This document shows, piece after piece, positions 33,649-43,181 of a stretch of DNA of 64,000 nucleotides (position 1 is the first letter of the stretch; every line of letters begins with the position of its first letter). Position numbers and translations under genes: made by a program. The stretch comes from Pseudomonas bubulae (GTDB lineage: Bacteria > Pseudomonadota > Gammaproteobacteria > Pseudomonadales > Pseudomonadaceae). The stretch is taken from the NCBI RefSeq assembly GCF_900618535.1, contig NZ_UYJA01000001.1, positions 124,001 through 188,000 of the forward strand, given 5' to 3'. The notes beneath the pieces are model-generated. The model made no database searches, had not been told where the DNA came from, and saw only the letters and a program-made list of their open reading frames with translations.

Positions 33649-36483
33649 GTGAGTCAGTTCCTGTTAAGTTTCGCGAGGATTCATCTGACGGATAAAACCG
33701 ATGGCTACCTGGCGCTTCTCTGGTGCATGTACAAGGCTAACCAGCAACGAGGTCGGTATACGGAGCACATCAAGGCCTATCTCTCCTCTTCCGCTGACCT
33801 GATGCTGCAGTTGAATTTTCAAAGAACAGCCGTTCGCTTCAAAAAGGTGTTGGACGCCAAGCCAGAGCTGAATTGGGTTGCGCCCTCTGGCCTAAGTTCG
33901 TTGGCTTTCTTGCAAGTAAAGAATTTCAGGGGATTCGGTGAACTGTCAGCAGAGGACAAGGGCTGCCTTTTGCGATTCAGCAAAATGAAGAACATTTTTT
34001 ATGCACCCAATGGCGGAGGAAAATCGTCATTGTGTGAAGCTTTGGAGTTCGGCACGACCGGTCATATCAAGGAAGCAGATAGACGAAAGACCAAGCTTAA
34101 ACCATACGTATCGAGGAGAGGGACAAAAATGAGTCTCTCTCTGATGGGTAGAGACAAGCTGCCCGTGACCAAAAGCTTGGCCTGGTCGAGCTGTTTTATC
34201 GACCGTAACCGTCTTCAAGAATTTTCGTTACTTGGCTCGAAGGACACGGGGAGTGCCGAGAGTGATGTTCTGGCCAGCCTGATTGGCCTCGAAGAGTTCC
34301 AAGAGGTCTTATCGCGGTTCGTGCGTCCGGAGAGCTTCAACCTCTCTCAGTTCCTTCGACGAGACCAAGCAGAAGCATTGGCGCAGATCCAAACAGATCG
34401 TGCGAGTCTCATAGCCGAGCGTCAGCAAAACCTTGCCAGTATCGAAGAAATCAATCGTCAGGTTTGGACTCACCTTGACCTTAAGCCGGATCAGCATGCG
34501 AAAACGCGTCCACGATTTGCACTTCTTCGAAAGCTGATTAACACGAAGATCCGTAAAGCTGAGCGGTTGAAGCTCCAAGAGCTACCTGCCACTGACGCGC
34601 TGTCTCGTATCGAACGCGCCGCTCAAGCTGCACACTATTTGCTGAGTCGGAGGGAGAAAATCACCGCCGGATTTTCCAGAAACGCAGCAGCCATCAATTA
34701 CCAAGCGATCTATGCTGCAATCCAAGCACTTGACGAGGCTGAATTTCATGATGTGTGTCCCGCTTGCTCTACGCCTCTGAGCCAGGTCGTCGAACAGCCT
34801 TATGAGAAAGCACAGCGTGAACTACAGGCGCTAGGGGCATTGGAGAGGCTGACGATTGCTCAAAAGCGTAACGATCAGCGCATCGTTCGAATGGCAGTGG
34901 AAGTCGCTGCCTCAGTGACTGCAATAGAAAGCAATGCTCGGAAGGGCATCACTACTGTCTTGCCCCTGCTCGACCTCCAAGAAGCAATCGCTCAATTTGA
35001 TGTTGCCTCCGACAGGACTGAGGTTGCACCTCAGGTTCTGCGCCAATTTACGGCGCTCATGATTAAGGACACCGCTGGTGTTGCTGCGTACCTTGATGCA
35101 TGCATGAAGAAACACGAAGAGGTCGCTCAAGCAGGTGCAGAGGTCAAGCGCTTAGAAGAGGAGGCTTCACTGCTCCAACAAAAGGTCAATACCATCCGGG
35201 AGCTGTCGACAGACAAAACGACATATCAGGGATTGATCAAAGCTGCAGGAGTCAAGATCGGCCAGCTCATTGTTCGTAGAACTGCCCTGAAACACGACGA
35301 TGCCGACATTGCCCGCTTCAACAATTTGATTCGTCAGGTGGAGGTGGAATATGGAAACCTTTACCGCGACCTACTGGGCTACAAGTTGTCCCTTGAGAAA
35401 GAACGCATAGCGGGAATCGAGGTAAAGGCGGCCGAGTATTACAGGGCTATCAACGATCATGACGATGAGCACGAACAGATAGATTCTCTTCGGTTTGAAA
35501 AGGTAAGCGATAGCTACCGGATAAAGATCCAGAATGCTGACGGATCTTCACATGATGCTTTCTCTATTCTCAGCGAGGGACATCTTCGCGCATTAGGCTT
35601 GTCGCTCCTTCTGGCAATGGCGGAGAAGAACAAGTTTCCGTTAATCGTCTTCGACGATGTGGTAAACGCGATCGACACTGACCATCGCTCGAACATCATC
35701 GACCTGTTCTTTTCCGATTCTTACCTCAAGCGTACCCAGATGGTGGTTACCACCCACGACCGCCTTTTTTGGGAACGATTCTGCATCATTGCCGAGCGGC
35801 ATCCCCAGGCCGATCAGCACTCCAGCTGTGTGCTCACTTACACGAACAGAGGTATCGTAGCAATTCACCATGCTGGCGGATTCCAGGCCAAGGTGCATGA
35901 GGCATTGAATGTCTATGACATTCGTCAGGCGCTGATCTACTGTCGGGTCTGGTTTGAATCCATTGTGATCGAGTATTGCCTTGAGAACGCTGTAGCCGTC
36001 ACGGCTCAATTCGGCAAATCTCAGCTGAAAAAGAACAACTATCTGCAGGTTAGTCTGGAAAAAACGTTCTCTCTCGTGGAGCCACATTTGGCCTACGATC
36101 CGCAAAATTTTGACCTGATCAAAAATGACCTTGTGAACTGGGGAGGACAAAATCAGGAGCACCATGCGTTCGACGAGGGTAGTCTGAATTTCGTGCACTC
36201 TAAAACCAGTCGAGAAGTGATCAGGATTTACGACGCAATTCGGCTGCTCGAATGCCAGCTTTTTCCACATAAAAAGCAGCAAACGTGTGAGGCCTTCTTA
36301 GCCGAGGTTAACGGGAAGATAACCGAGTGGGCAACGAGACTCGAAAGGCTCGACAAAGCACCTCCTCATGTGCGCGAGGCCGCCCAACAACGCTTGGGTC
36401 TCTTGCGCAAGAGGGGTGATGAGCTAACACAGGAGATTACATATATCGCCAGGTGCTTGGAGGGAATGTCCCGACTGAACTAG
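33649..36483 (+). CDS. SMC/Rad50-like AAA ATPase with zinc-hook motif
   Basis: 944 residues. Walker A APNGGGKSS is at 119-127, preceded by a helical domain of about 90 residues. Coiled-coil arms flank CPAC at 370-373, a Rad50-type hook. The ABC signature-like LSEG is at 641-644, Walker B LIVFDDV at about 664-670 and the H-loop THD near 702. A C-terminal about 230-residue region (NWGGQNQEHHAFDEGSLNFVH) is unrecognised and could hold an effector activity. GTG start. Stand-alone ATPases of this build are common in defence islands. The next gene is broken. Confidence 0.82.
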   Translation: MSQFLLSFARIHLTDKTDGYLALLWCMYKANQQRGRYTEHIKAYLSSSADLMLQLNFQRTAVRFKKVLDAKPELNWVAPSGLSSLAFLQVKNFRGFGELSAEDKGCLLRFSKMKNIFYAPNGGGKSSLCEALEFGTTGHIKEADRRKTKLKPYVSRRGTKMSLSLMGRDKLPVTKSLAWSSCFIDRNRLQEFSLLGSKDTGSAESDVLASLIGLEEFQEVLSRFVRPESFNLSQFLRRDQAEALAQIQTDRASLIAERQQNLASIEEINRQVWTHLDLKPDQHAKTRPRFALLRKLINTKIRKAERLKLQELPATDALSRIERAAQAAHYLLSRREKITAGFSRNAAAINYQAIYAAIQALDEAEFHDVCPACSTPLSQVVEQPYEKAQRELQALGALERLTIAQKRNDQRIVRMAVEVAASVTAIESNARKGITTVLPLLDLQEAIAQFDVASDRTEVAPQVLRQFTALMIKDTAGVAAYLDACMKKHEEVAQAGAEVKRLEEEASLLQQKVNTIRELSTDKTTYQGLIKAAGVKIGQLIVRRTALKHDDADIARFNNLIRQVEVEYGNLYRDLLGYKLSLEKERIAGIEVKAAEYYRAINDHDDEHEQIDSLRFEKVSDSYRIKIQNADGSSHDAFSILSEGHLRALGLSLLLAMAEKNKFPLIVFDDVVNAIDTDHRSNIIDLFFSDSYLKRTQMVVTTHDRLFWERFCIIAERHPQADQHSSCVLTYTNRGIVAIHHAGGFQAKVHEALNVYDIRQALIYCRVWFESIVIEYCLENAVAVTAQFGKSQLKKNNYLQVSLEKTFSLVEPHLAYDPQNFDLIKNDLVNWGGQNQEHHAFDEGSLNFVHSKTSREVIRIYDAIRLLECQLFPHKKQQTCEAFLAEVNGKITEWATRLERLDKAPPHVREAAQQRLGLLRKRGDELTQEITYIARCLEGMSRLN

Positions 36484-36496
36484 CTACAGTACCGAT

Positions 36497-37048
36497 ATGG
36501 AACGGCTTGTAGTAGCTGCGATCAAGGAGGCAGCACACCGCAGAAACCCTCAAGCTTGCGTGTATTACGGAGACAATCTGCGGCAGGTTGGGGAGTTTGG
36601 TGAGGCGGAGGAGATGCTGACTTTCGGTGCGACTTCTGAGCAGTCACAGGCCTATCTGGGCTTGTTCTTTCTCTACAGCACAGCGGAATCACCTTGCTAC
36701 TCTCCGGAGAAGGCTATCGGCATTCTTGAAAAGGGAGTGTCCCGCGACGCCCCAGATTGCAAGTTTCAGCTTGGTGTCGCTCTTCATGATGGGGAATTAG
36801 CAGCTCAGGACAAAGCTTGTGCATCGCCAGATGCTAACCGAGGCTGCCCAGCAGGGTGTCAAGCGTGCTGCCGCATACCTCAATCTCGTTGTTGACGATA
36901 CCTTTCAGCGACATCTTCAGATGGTGGGGCTCTCACTTCTGGCCAGCGTCATTCTGAGCGAGACAAGTACAAGTCATCGGTCATCGGCCGTAATGACCCT
37001 TGTCCACGTCAGTCAGGCTCAAAATACAAGAAATGTCACGGTCGATGA
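36497..37048 (+). pseudogene. Sel1/TPR-like protein with SEC-C tail, frameshifted
   Basis: The first frame gives helical repeats (CVYYGDNLRQVGEFGEAEEML, AIGILEKGVSRDAPDCKFQLGVAL). Near 36810 it shifts to MLTEAAQQGVKRAAAYLNLVV. A third segment ends in GRNDPCPRQSGSKYKKCHG-stop, a SEC-C motif with its second Cys-Gly changed to Arg-Gln. At least two frameshifts separate the parts. It starts 14 bp after the ATPase stop, so it may once have been its operon partner. Confidence 0.65.
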
Positions 37049-37246
37049 TTGATGCATGCTTAAGGTGAGAATTGTGAAGCTTTGCCTTCTACCTATATTT
37101 GAGCCAGCTTCGCCCTTGGAAAGGCTGCAAGCTCCGATTTAGACGCATTTTTGTTTGCACCACCCATCTCGCGTTGCCATCATCAATGACCTCTTGGCCA
37201 CTGCGGTGGCATACCTTAACGGCAGAGATGAAAGGAAGCGTAGCTG

Positions 37247-37828
37247 ATGCACATGACGTCCCTGAGGGCCCTTCACCAAAGCATGATCGCGATTCGCTCA
37301 GACGTTCAGCAGTTTCAAGTGAACCGCGGAGCAGCCAGTTTTGACTGCCTCTTTTCAACCCGGGACGATCCATTCGTTCTGGCGATGACGTCTCGAGGAA
37401 ATGCACCGAAATTTTTCCGGTTTGAGGTCGAGCGAGGCTACCTAATCAAGAATTACCTAGGTGGCATGTACGGAGATTTGCTGGCGGTGTTGCGTGTTGA
37501 TGGCACCACAGGGCAACGGCTGAATCCCTTAGTGTTTCTGGGGCAGTTCAACGACGCTTTACCCACTCAAGCCACCGCGCAGGCGAAACCTAAGCCCTCT
37601 GAAATTGTGCGTCTAAGGCCCGATATTGTAGAGGAGAGGGACAAACCGTACTTCGATACCTGGACGCGTTGGGATCCACAAGGCAACCGCCGTCCTAGCG
37701 CAGAGAATCAGCATAAAACATTATTGCTCCTCGGTCGCGATGCGCTTGCGTTCAGTCGGCAGATGAATGCCTCCTCTCGGTGGAGTGCTACTGATACAGA
37801 ACGTGAATGGCAAGATAACGCACGCTAA
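37247..37828 (+). CDS. DUF6037-like hypothetical protein
   Basis: 193 residues. The N-terminal half (LRALHQSMIAIRSDVQQFQVN, FDCLFSTRDDPFVLAM, FEVERGYLIKNYLG) resembles the family I know as DUF6037. The C-terminal half is charged and low in structure. AAAGGAAG precedes the ATG. Function unknown. DUF6037 genes are often seen in accessory regions. Confidence 0.55.
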   Translation: MHMTSLRALHQSMIAIRSDVQQFQVNRGAASFDCLFSTRDDPFVLAMTSRGNAPKFFRFEVERGYLIKNYLGGMYGDLLAVLRVDGTTGQRLNPLVFLGQFNDALPTQATAQAKPKPSEIVRLRPDIVEERDKPYFDTWTRWDPQGNRRPSAENQHKTLLLLGRDALAFSRQMNASSRWSATDTEREWQDNAR

Positions 37829-37912
37829 CATTTTGCGTTGACAAACTTCTCAGCTCTCACTGCTACACGCCTTTTTTCATAAGCTTCACATCGATAATGC
37901 AATGCTCTACTT

Positions 37913-37921
37913 GGGGGGGGG
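37913..37921 (+). repeat. Nine-G homopolymer just upstream of a start codon
   Basis: A run of nine G ends three bases before the ATG at 37925, in the place of the Shine-Dalgarno sequence. Such tracts slip during replication and can make expression phase-variable. Confidence 0.7.
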
Positions 37922-37924
37922 ATC

Positions 37925-38131
37925 ATGGTCGTTTGCGAAGGTCAGCTGAGCAGTGAATTCAAAGGTTTTGAAGACCAAAATACCGTTTTCGAGTTTCACG
38001 GCGGTCAGAAGTGGAGGCAGGTGCTGTACTACTACGCCTACATGCCCAGGGTGAAGGTTGTCAGGGATGGCGGTAGGTACATCCTGCACGTTTCCGGTGT
38101 TCAACCAACTGTGGAGGTGACTCCAGTCTGA
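37925..38131 (+). CDS. Small conserved hypothetical protein
   Basis: 68 residues: LSSEFKGFEDQNTVFEFHGGQKWRQ, then YYYAYMPRVKVVRDGGRYILHVSG. This small beta-rich pattern recurs in many proteobacteria with no known function. It converges on the Mrr-like gene with a 12 bp gap. The start is preceded by the nine-G tract. Confidence 0.65.
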   Translation: MVVCEGQLSSEFKGFEDQNTVFEFHGGQKWRQVLYYYAYMPRVKVVRDGGRYILHVSGVQPTVEVTPV

Positions 38132-38143
38132 ATGGCTGCAACG

Positions 38144-39433
38144 TCACGTCTTGGCCTGGTTTGATCTCGCTTTCTGGGCGGTTTTTGCCAGCGCCGCAGT
38201 CATCCGGTAACTGCATACCCGTTTGGCGACATCCATAAGCTCATCAAGTGACTCGACGGACAGCTCGGAGAAAGACAGCGGGCAGCCTTTAACCTCGTTG
38301 ACCTGGAAGCCTACATCACAGGGCGTGTGGCGATGCTCAATCCACAGCACGCGGTCGTCATCCTCTTTAGGAGTGCCTCTAGGCACAAAGCGCTGCCAAT
38401 AAGTCGCGAGATCATCGCCATCGCTTGTTAAGTCCTTGCTGCGCAATCTAGAGATGCGTCGGCAATCGGGCTGACAGACATCAGCGAGCTCCGCCGCAAT
38501 GGAGTTAAGAATAGGTTCGAGAATGATCTTCAGCACCTCTTCTGGCAGCGGCACACCGTTGCGCTCCGCGACTTCCGTGCGAATCAACGCTGCCACCTCA
38601 ATTGGTGTCGTATGCCGTAAGGAAATGAAGATGCAGTACGTTAGGGCTTTGAACAGAGCTGTCTGATTCACCCCTGCCCGAATGATGCGGGAAAAAAGAT
38701 AGAAAATGTTGGCGAGCGCGTAATGCGTCGTCTCGAGGGCGTCTTCTCGTGATGCAGCGGCTCCCCAGGGTCGCTTTTCCAACGTTCGATTGGCGCACTC
38801 GTTGACAATGAGGGCAAACCTTTCCAGTGGGCCTATCTCCACCGACGCTCTTTCGACCCAAAGGTCTTCCAACACCTTAGCGGGTGTGAACTCCAAACGA
38901 TTCCAGAATCGAGAGCTCATTGCCTGAAGCCTACCTTGAAGGCTCAAAGATTCATTGAATAGCCTCAGCGCGACGCTCGGCTGACGTGAGATTAATTGCT
39001 CGAGTTTCGTCCTGTCCCAAAGCTGAATCTGAGGTCGGCTGTGGGATTGGTTCCAAGATTTCGCCCAATCAACAGTAGGGTTTGAAAAAGTGGTGTTGGT
39101 GACGACTACGAGGATTTCTACCTGTTCGTAGGCCATCGCATTGACCGCGGCATATCTCACAGCCTCCGGTTCCAGTGTTCCTTTCCTACCTTTACATTCG
39201 AACCAATAATGCTTGGGCGAAAGGTCGCCATCGGGCGAGGGCACCAAAATATTGGCCTCCAGATCCCGTCCACCATCTGATGCTCCGCCCCCGCTTCCGC
39301 CTACTCGCCACTCAATATCCTGAGCGCCCATGGCCTCAAGTAGCCAATAGACACACTCCTCAAGGTCGCGGGCTTTCAGATCCTCAAAGGGTATGGATGC
39401 CGGGATTACCCAGTCAATTTCTTCGGCAGGCAT
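38144..39433 (-). CDS. Mrr-like restriction endonuclease-fold protein
   Basis: 429 residues. The N-terminal nuclease domain has DGGRDLEA (Asp57) and HYWFECKGRKG (Glu79-x-Lys81), the D-(20-25)-ExK signature of Mrr-type restriction enzymes, followed by an alternating strand/helix (VEILVVVTNTTFSNPTVDWAKS). The C-terminal about 280 helical residues are unrecognised and may sense the target. No methylase is nearby, which suits a modification-dependent or abortive nuclease. Confidence 0.75.
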   Translation of the reverse strand: MPAEEIDWVIPASIPFEDLKARDLEECVYWLLEAMGAQDIEWRVGGSGGGASDGGRDLEANILVPSPDGDLSPKHYWFECKGRKGTLEPEAVRYAAVNAMAYEQVEILVVVTNTTFSNPTVDWAKSWNQSHSRPQIQLWDRTKLEQLISRQPSVALRLFNESLSLQGRLQAMSSRFWNRLEFTPAKVLEDLWVERASVEIGPLERFALIVNECANRTLEKRPWGAAASREDALETTHYALANIFYLFSRIIRAGVNQTALFKALTYCIFISLRHTTPIEVAALIRTEVAERNGVPLPEEVLKIILEPILNSIAAELADVCQPDCRRISRLRSKDLTSDGDDLATYWQRFVPRGTPKEDDDRVLWIEHRHTPCDVGFQVNEVKGCPLSFSELSVESLDELMDVAKRVCSYRMTAALAKTAQKARSNQAKT

Positions 39434-39679
39434 AGAATTAGACTCGGATGATCATGAACATTCGGTTGAAGCAGATTTAAGCTGGCAGCTGAGACCATAG
39501 CCGCTCACCTGAACACATACAATGGAAGCTCTTAGTTTAAGTCAGAAGTTTAAGTCAGATCTGCGCTGCATCCTGGGTCTTTAGCACTTCATGTGAGTGG
39601 ACTGGCTAAGTGCGGCTGGATAGCGGGTTCGGTCTCGGAGATCAGCTAGAAGGGCAGGTCACCAATAATCATGGCCGTC

Positions 39680-39862
39680 CCACTGAATCGCCCCGGGTTT
39701 CTTAGACACCTCCAAGCCTATGCTGGACTGCCCCCGGCACCGTAGACATCTCCAGCCTATGCTTTGAGCATAGGAGGAAGTCTATGAGCACCCAACGATT
39801 TACCCCGGAATTCAAGGCAGAAACCGTCAGGAACGTCATCGAGTGCGGATACCAGTTGTAGG
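39680..39862 (+). pseudogene. IS3-family 5' remnants (second locus)
   Basis: Carries nested IS ends and ATGAGCACCCAACGATT, with OrfA MSTQRFTPEFKAETVRNVIECGYQL then stop. The about 80 bp before the ATG are nearly identical to the remnant at 21500-21580. The rest of 39434-39908 shows no gene; it holds the upstream region of the nuclease gene. Confidence 0.75.
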
Positions 39863-39908
39863 GGCGATTGATAGTCGCCCTACACCAGATTTATTGAATA
39901 TTTGTTTA

Positions 39909-42900
39909 CTACGGAGAGACGAATATTTTCAGCTCAATATCATTACTGTTTGCTGTTGATAACCAACTCTGAACGAGTTGGTAGGCTTGTAAAGACTCGG
40001 CACTTCCATTGTGCCCTGCATTTAACTGTGCTTCGAAGTGGGTCGCCGAAAAGCTATTTGCCGCAATGATCCAAACTTCTTTTTGTACCCGACTAGATTG
40101 ACGACGCTGTGTAACTAGCTCCCACACCTCCTGAACCTTCTGCTCACGTTCTGCTTGGTCAATAGCTGAAAAGCGCGCGTTGGAAAAAAGCCTGATTCGC
40201 TCTGACATTTGCTGCGGTGCATTACGTGTTGGCCAACTTGCATTCAACGAATTCCAGTTCGCCGCCCTGAGATTTTGGTTGCCACTGATCAGCATTTCGA
40301 TATTCTTTATTGCTTGTCCTCCAACCTCTGCCAACGCACCAGCAGAAGACAATGGCCTGACTTTTGCTTTACCACATTTAACATGTATATAAACAAGCTT
40401 ATTAACTGAAGACAGAATGAAATCAGCAGGTTCGGTATCCATATCCGTACAAAAAATCAGGTCAACATTTGGTATGTAAGTGGCAAATGGCCCAAGTTGA
40501 GATCGTGTTGGGTCAGGTAGAGATGTTTCCTTGAGCTTATCTATCATATGGAAAACTGAATTGGCACTAAATTCTTCATTTGGTACCTGAATCTCTTCGT
40601 TTATGTAGCCTTTTTCATCAAGTATGCGATCGAGTAACTCAGGTAACCCTATAATAACGTTTGCGAGACTTGAGCTTGCAATGCGGAACTCATTCTCGAC
40701 TGGTAGTTTTAGCTCATAAAACTTTCCTTTTGAGTAACTGATCCCCTTTTCTAGTAAAATTTTGTGTAAGTGTTCAAGCAAAAAAGGTAGGAGGTCGTCG
40801 TATTGATGGTCGTCTCCATTAACGTCGTATACGATGTCGTGATCGGAATTAATAACTATGAAAGGGCTTTCGTCGCAAAGTGAAATATTGATCTTCAGGT
40901 GTGGATGTTGTGAGTCAATTACGAAGCCATTACGGTATTCAAGGTAAATGAAGCTGTTGTCTAGGCTAGTTACATGTCCGTCAATTATGACTCGTATAGG
41001 GTTGGGTAATTCACTGAGGTCAAAAAAGACACTTTCGATTGAAAGGCTTAAGTCTACTGGAATGGGCTTTGCAAAAGAGTGCAAAAGGTTGCTGCTTATG
41101 ACATTGTTTGCTGAAATAGTGGCCTCCATATGCTGAAGCCATTCATCCAGTTCGTTCAGCGTGTATTGACCGTCTTTCTGGTCGGAGATTCTGCCAGAGT
41201 CAACGCCGATATAGTAACTACTTTGTTTGCCACCCAAGTGATCAAGGTTGTCACATTTAAGATTGGAGACTCTATAGGAGGAATTTCTTTGGAGATCAGC
41301 TAGTTGCTCTAGATTTCGCCCCTTTATTGAAATGCTTTCCGGTCTTTTGTTAGTGGTTCCTACAGATCTGCTACTTGCTTCTTTAGTAACTGTGGAAGAT
41401 CCAAGCCCCATAACATTTAACAGCTTGTCTTGAGCTACTGCGCTCCCTATGTGCATTTCTAGATCATGATTGAATCTACGACCTCTGCTATCATAGATTG
41501 CCACGATATTGTTCTGAAGCTGCTTAAAGAGCGTAACCTCTAACGAAGGCTCGAAAAAGAATTGGTCTTTTAAAAATTTTGATCTGTTGAAAGCAACTGA
41601 AATAATTGTTTTTATACCGCCAATTGAATCAAATTTCTTAGCTAGCTCTCCGGATTGGTTACTTCTCCAGTACAATAAATCTGATGCTGCCTGGATATTG
41701 AAATCTGTTAGAGTGTTTAAGAAACAGATCGATGCAGTAGGGATGATCAATGATTCATCGGGGGTGAAATCATTAATATCAAATTTCTTGAGGAATCTAT
41801 TTCCGTAATAACTCGCGTCCGGAAATGATTGGAGGTAAATATCAATTAATTTACTTACGTCCAGAGATGATATGAACGTTCGTACAGCCGCCGGATTGCT
41901 AAGGGATCTATCAAAATATCGGTAGTTTAGCCACATTCTCTGATTGGCATTTACGCCAGTTTCGATGATGATCGGTTCGATTCCCTGATGTAATCTCACA
42001 ACTCGACCTATAGTTTGTACCAGTTCTCTACCTGAGTTTACGGGGTAAGTCAAAATCAGGAGCTTTGCTTCTGGGATATCTACCCCTTCGTCTAATTTTC
42101 GTTGATGAATTATAATTTGATATTGAGATGTGCGGAGGTTGGCGGGGATATGAACCTTTACATTGGGTCGACCATCGCGTACAAATTGCTCGTGCACAGC
42201 TAGAATTTCAAAGCGGTCGTTAAGTAGATTGTAATAGTGTTCTATGTCGGAGAATTCTTTGCATTTTACAATGCATTTTGCACTTGGGTGGTTTTCTAAA
42301 AACTCTGATATTTCGTTAGTGATTTGATCTTCAGATATTGTACGGAATATGGGTTCCATCAGAATCTGTTGGTCTAAAGCCTCTGCAAATGTATAAATGT
42401 AGCTCGAGCGTTCATCAATATCAAACTGAAATAGGTCGTTACGGTATGGTGTTGCCGTTATAACTATTTTGTGAGTGTTGGCGCCTCGGACTAAGTCCTT
42501 CCATACAGGGGACGGTTCAGAGTGCCCTTCGTCAACGATAATAAGGTCTATGTTATCCTTAAGTGTGGCCAATTGTTGGGGGGTGAAGCTGATTAATTTT
42601 TGGAATGTTGAGACATAAATTCCGGGAGCGTCGGTGTTAGTAACATCGGAGTAGACGCTCTTTAGATGATCTGGGTATCCAGGCACTCGAGCCTCAAAGA
42701 AACCACCGTCAATTTCTTTTAGCAATTGATCGCGTACCGCTCGACGATGGCATAAAATCAAGACTCTACGTTGTGTCGACTTATGCGCCACTAATGCAAT
42801 AACTCCGGTTTTTCCGGCGCCCGTAGGTAAACTAATTAAGCAAGACTTTGAGTTCAATCTATCAAGAGGGCGTCTAACGTAGGAGAGGGCTGTCTCGATG

Positions 42901-43037
42901 CTTTTTTGCTGGCACTCTCTCAATTTTCCCCACAACCTTGCGTGTAGTCGAAAGCCACTAACGCTAATACTCACAGACAGCTCCCTATGTGGAAATATTT
43001 TATGTTTGTCAAATACTAAAGCGCGTGAGATATGCAA
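39909..43037 (-). CDS. SF2 helicase with C-terminal putative PD-(D/E)xK nuclease
   Basis: 1042 residues, strikingly A+T-rich. Helicase motifs: PTGAGKT 71-77, DEGH 169-172, TATP 194-197, QTIGRVVR 341-348. After about 450 unrecognised residues, DLIFCTDMDTEPADF followed by LVYIHVKCGKAK has the Asp...x-x-Lys spacing of a PD-(D/E)xK nuclease, then a typical trailing helix. The start is presumptive TTG; a good GGAGAAG site upstream instead precedes an ATG in another frame with an 11-codon reading. It resembles helicase-nuclease defence proteins. The divergent HEPN-motif gene may be its partner. Confidence 0.78.
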   Translation of the reverse strand: MHISRALVFDKHKIFPHRELSVSISVSGFRLHARLWGKLRECQQKSIETALSYVRRPLDRLNSKSCLISLPTGAGKTGVIALVAHKSTQRRVLILCHRRAVRDQLLKEIDGGFFEARVPGYPDHLKSVYSDVTNTDAPGIYVSTFQKLISFTPQQLATLKDNIDLIIVDEGHSEPSPVWKDLVRGANTHKIVITATPYRNDLFQFDIDERSSYIYTFAEALDQQILMEPIFRTISEDQITNEISEFLENHPSAKCIVKCKEFSDIEHYYNLLNDRFEILAVHEQFVRDGRPNVKVHIPANLRTSQYQIIIHQRKLDEGVDIPEAKLLILTYPVNSGRELVQTIGRVVRLHQGIEPIIIETGVNANQRMWLNYRYFDRSLSNPAAVRTFISSLDVSKLIDIYLQSFPDASYYGNRFLKKFDINDFTPDESLIIPTASICFLNTLTDFNIQAASDLLYWRSNQSGELAKKFDSIGGIKTIISVAFNRSKFLKDQFFFEPSLEVTLFKQLQNNIVAIYDSRGRRFNHDLEMHIGSAVAQDKLLNVMGLGSSTVTKEASSRSVGTTNKRPESISIKGRNLEQLADLQRNSSYRVSNLKCDNLDHLGGKQSSYYIGVDSGRISDQKDGQYTLNELDEWLQHMEATISANNVISSNLLHSFAKPIPVDLSLSIESVFFDLSELPNPIRVIIDGHVTSLDNSFIYLEYRNGFVIDSQHPHLKINISLCDESPFIVINSDHDIVYDVNGDDHQYDDLLPFLLEHLHKILLEKGISYSKGKFYELKLPVENEFRIASSSLANVIIGLPELLDRILDEKGYINEEIQVPNEEFSANSVFHMIDKLKETSLPDPTRSQLGPFATYIPNVDLIFCTDMDTEPADFILSSVNKLVYIHVKCGKAKVRPLSSAGALAEVGGQAIKNIEMLISGNQNLRAANWNSLNASWPTRNAPQQMSERIRLFSNARFSAIDQAEREQKVQEVWELVTQRRQSSRVQKEVWIIAANSFSATHFEAQLNAGHNGSAESLQAYQLVQSWLSTANSNDIELKIFVSP

Positions 43038-43181
43038 TTGTCATATTGTCACTTCTCCAAGATATCATAGTGCTACTAAGACAACCAAAGCTCGGCTGGT
43101 ACGTTCAGCCCAGTTCGTAGGAAATCGCTCATGATTTGGAAGACGATTCAGGGGCATTTAATGGAATGGATACGATAGACG

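Noticed and set aside
34027-36282. Minus-strand frames inside the SMC-like ATPase gene (for example 35641-36282)
   Set aside because: They are shadows of a well-supported gene with clear motifs on the plus strand.
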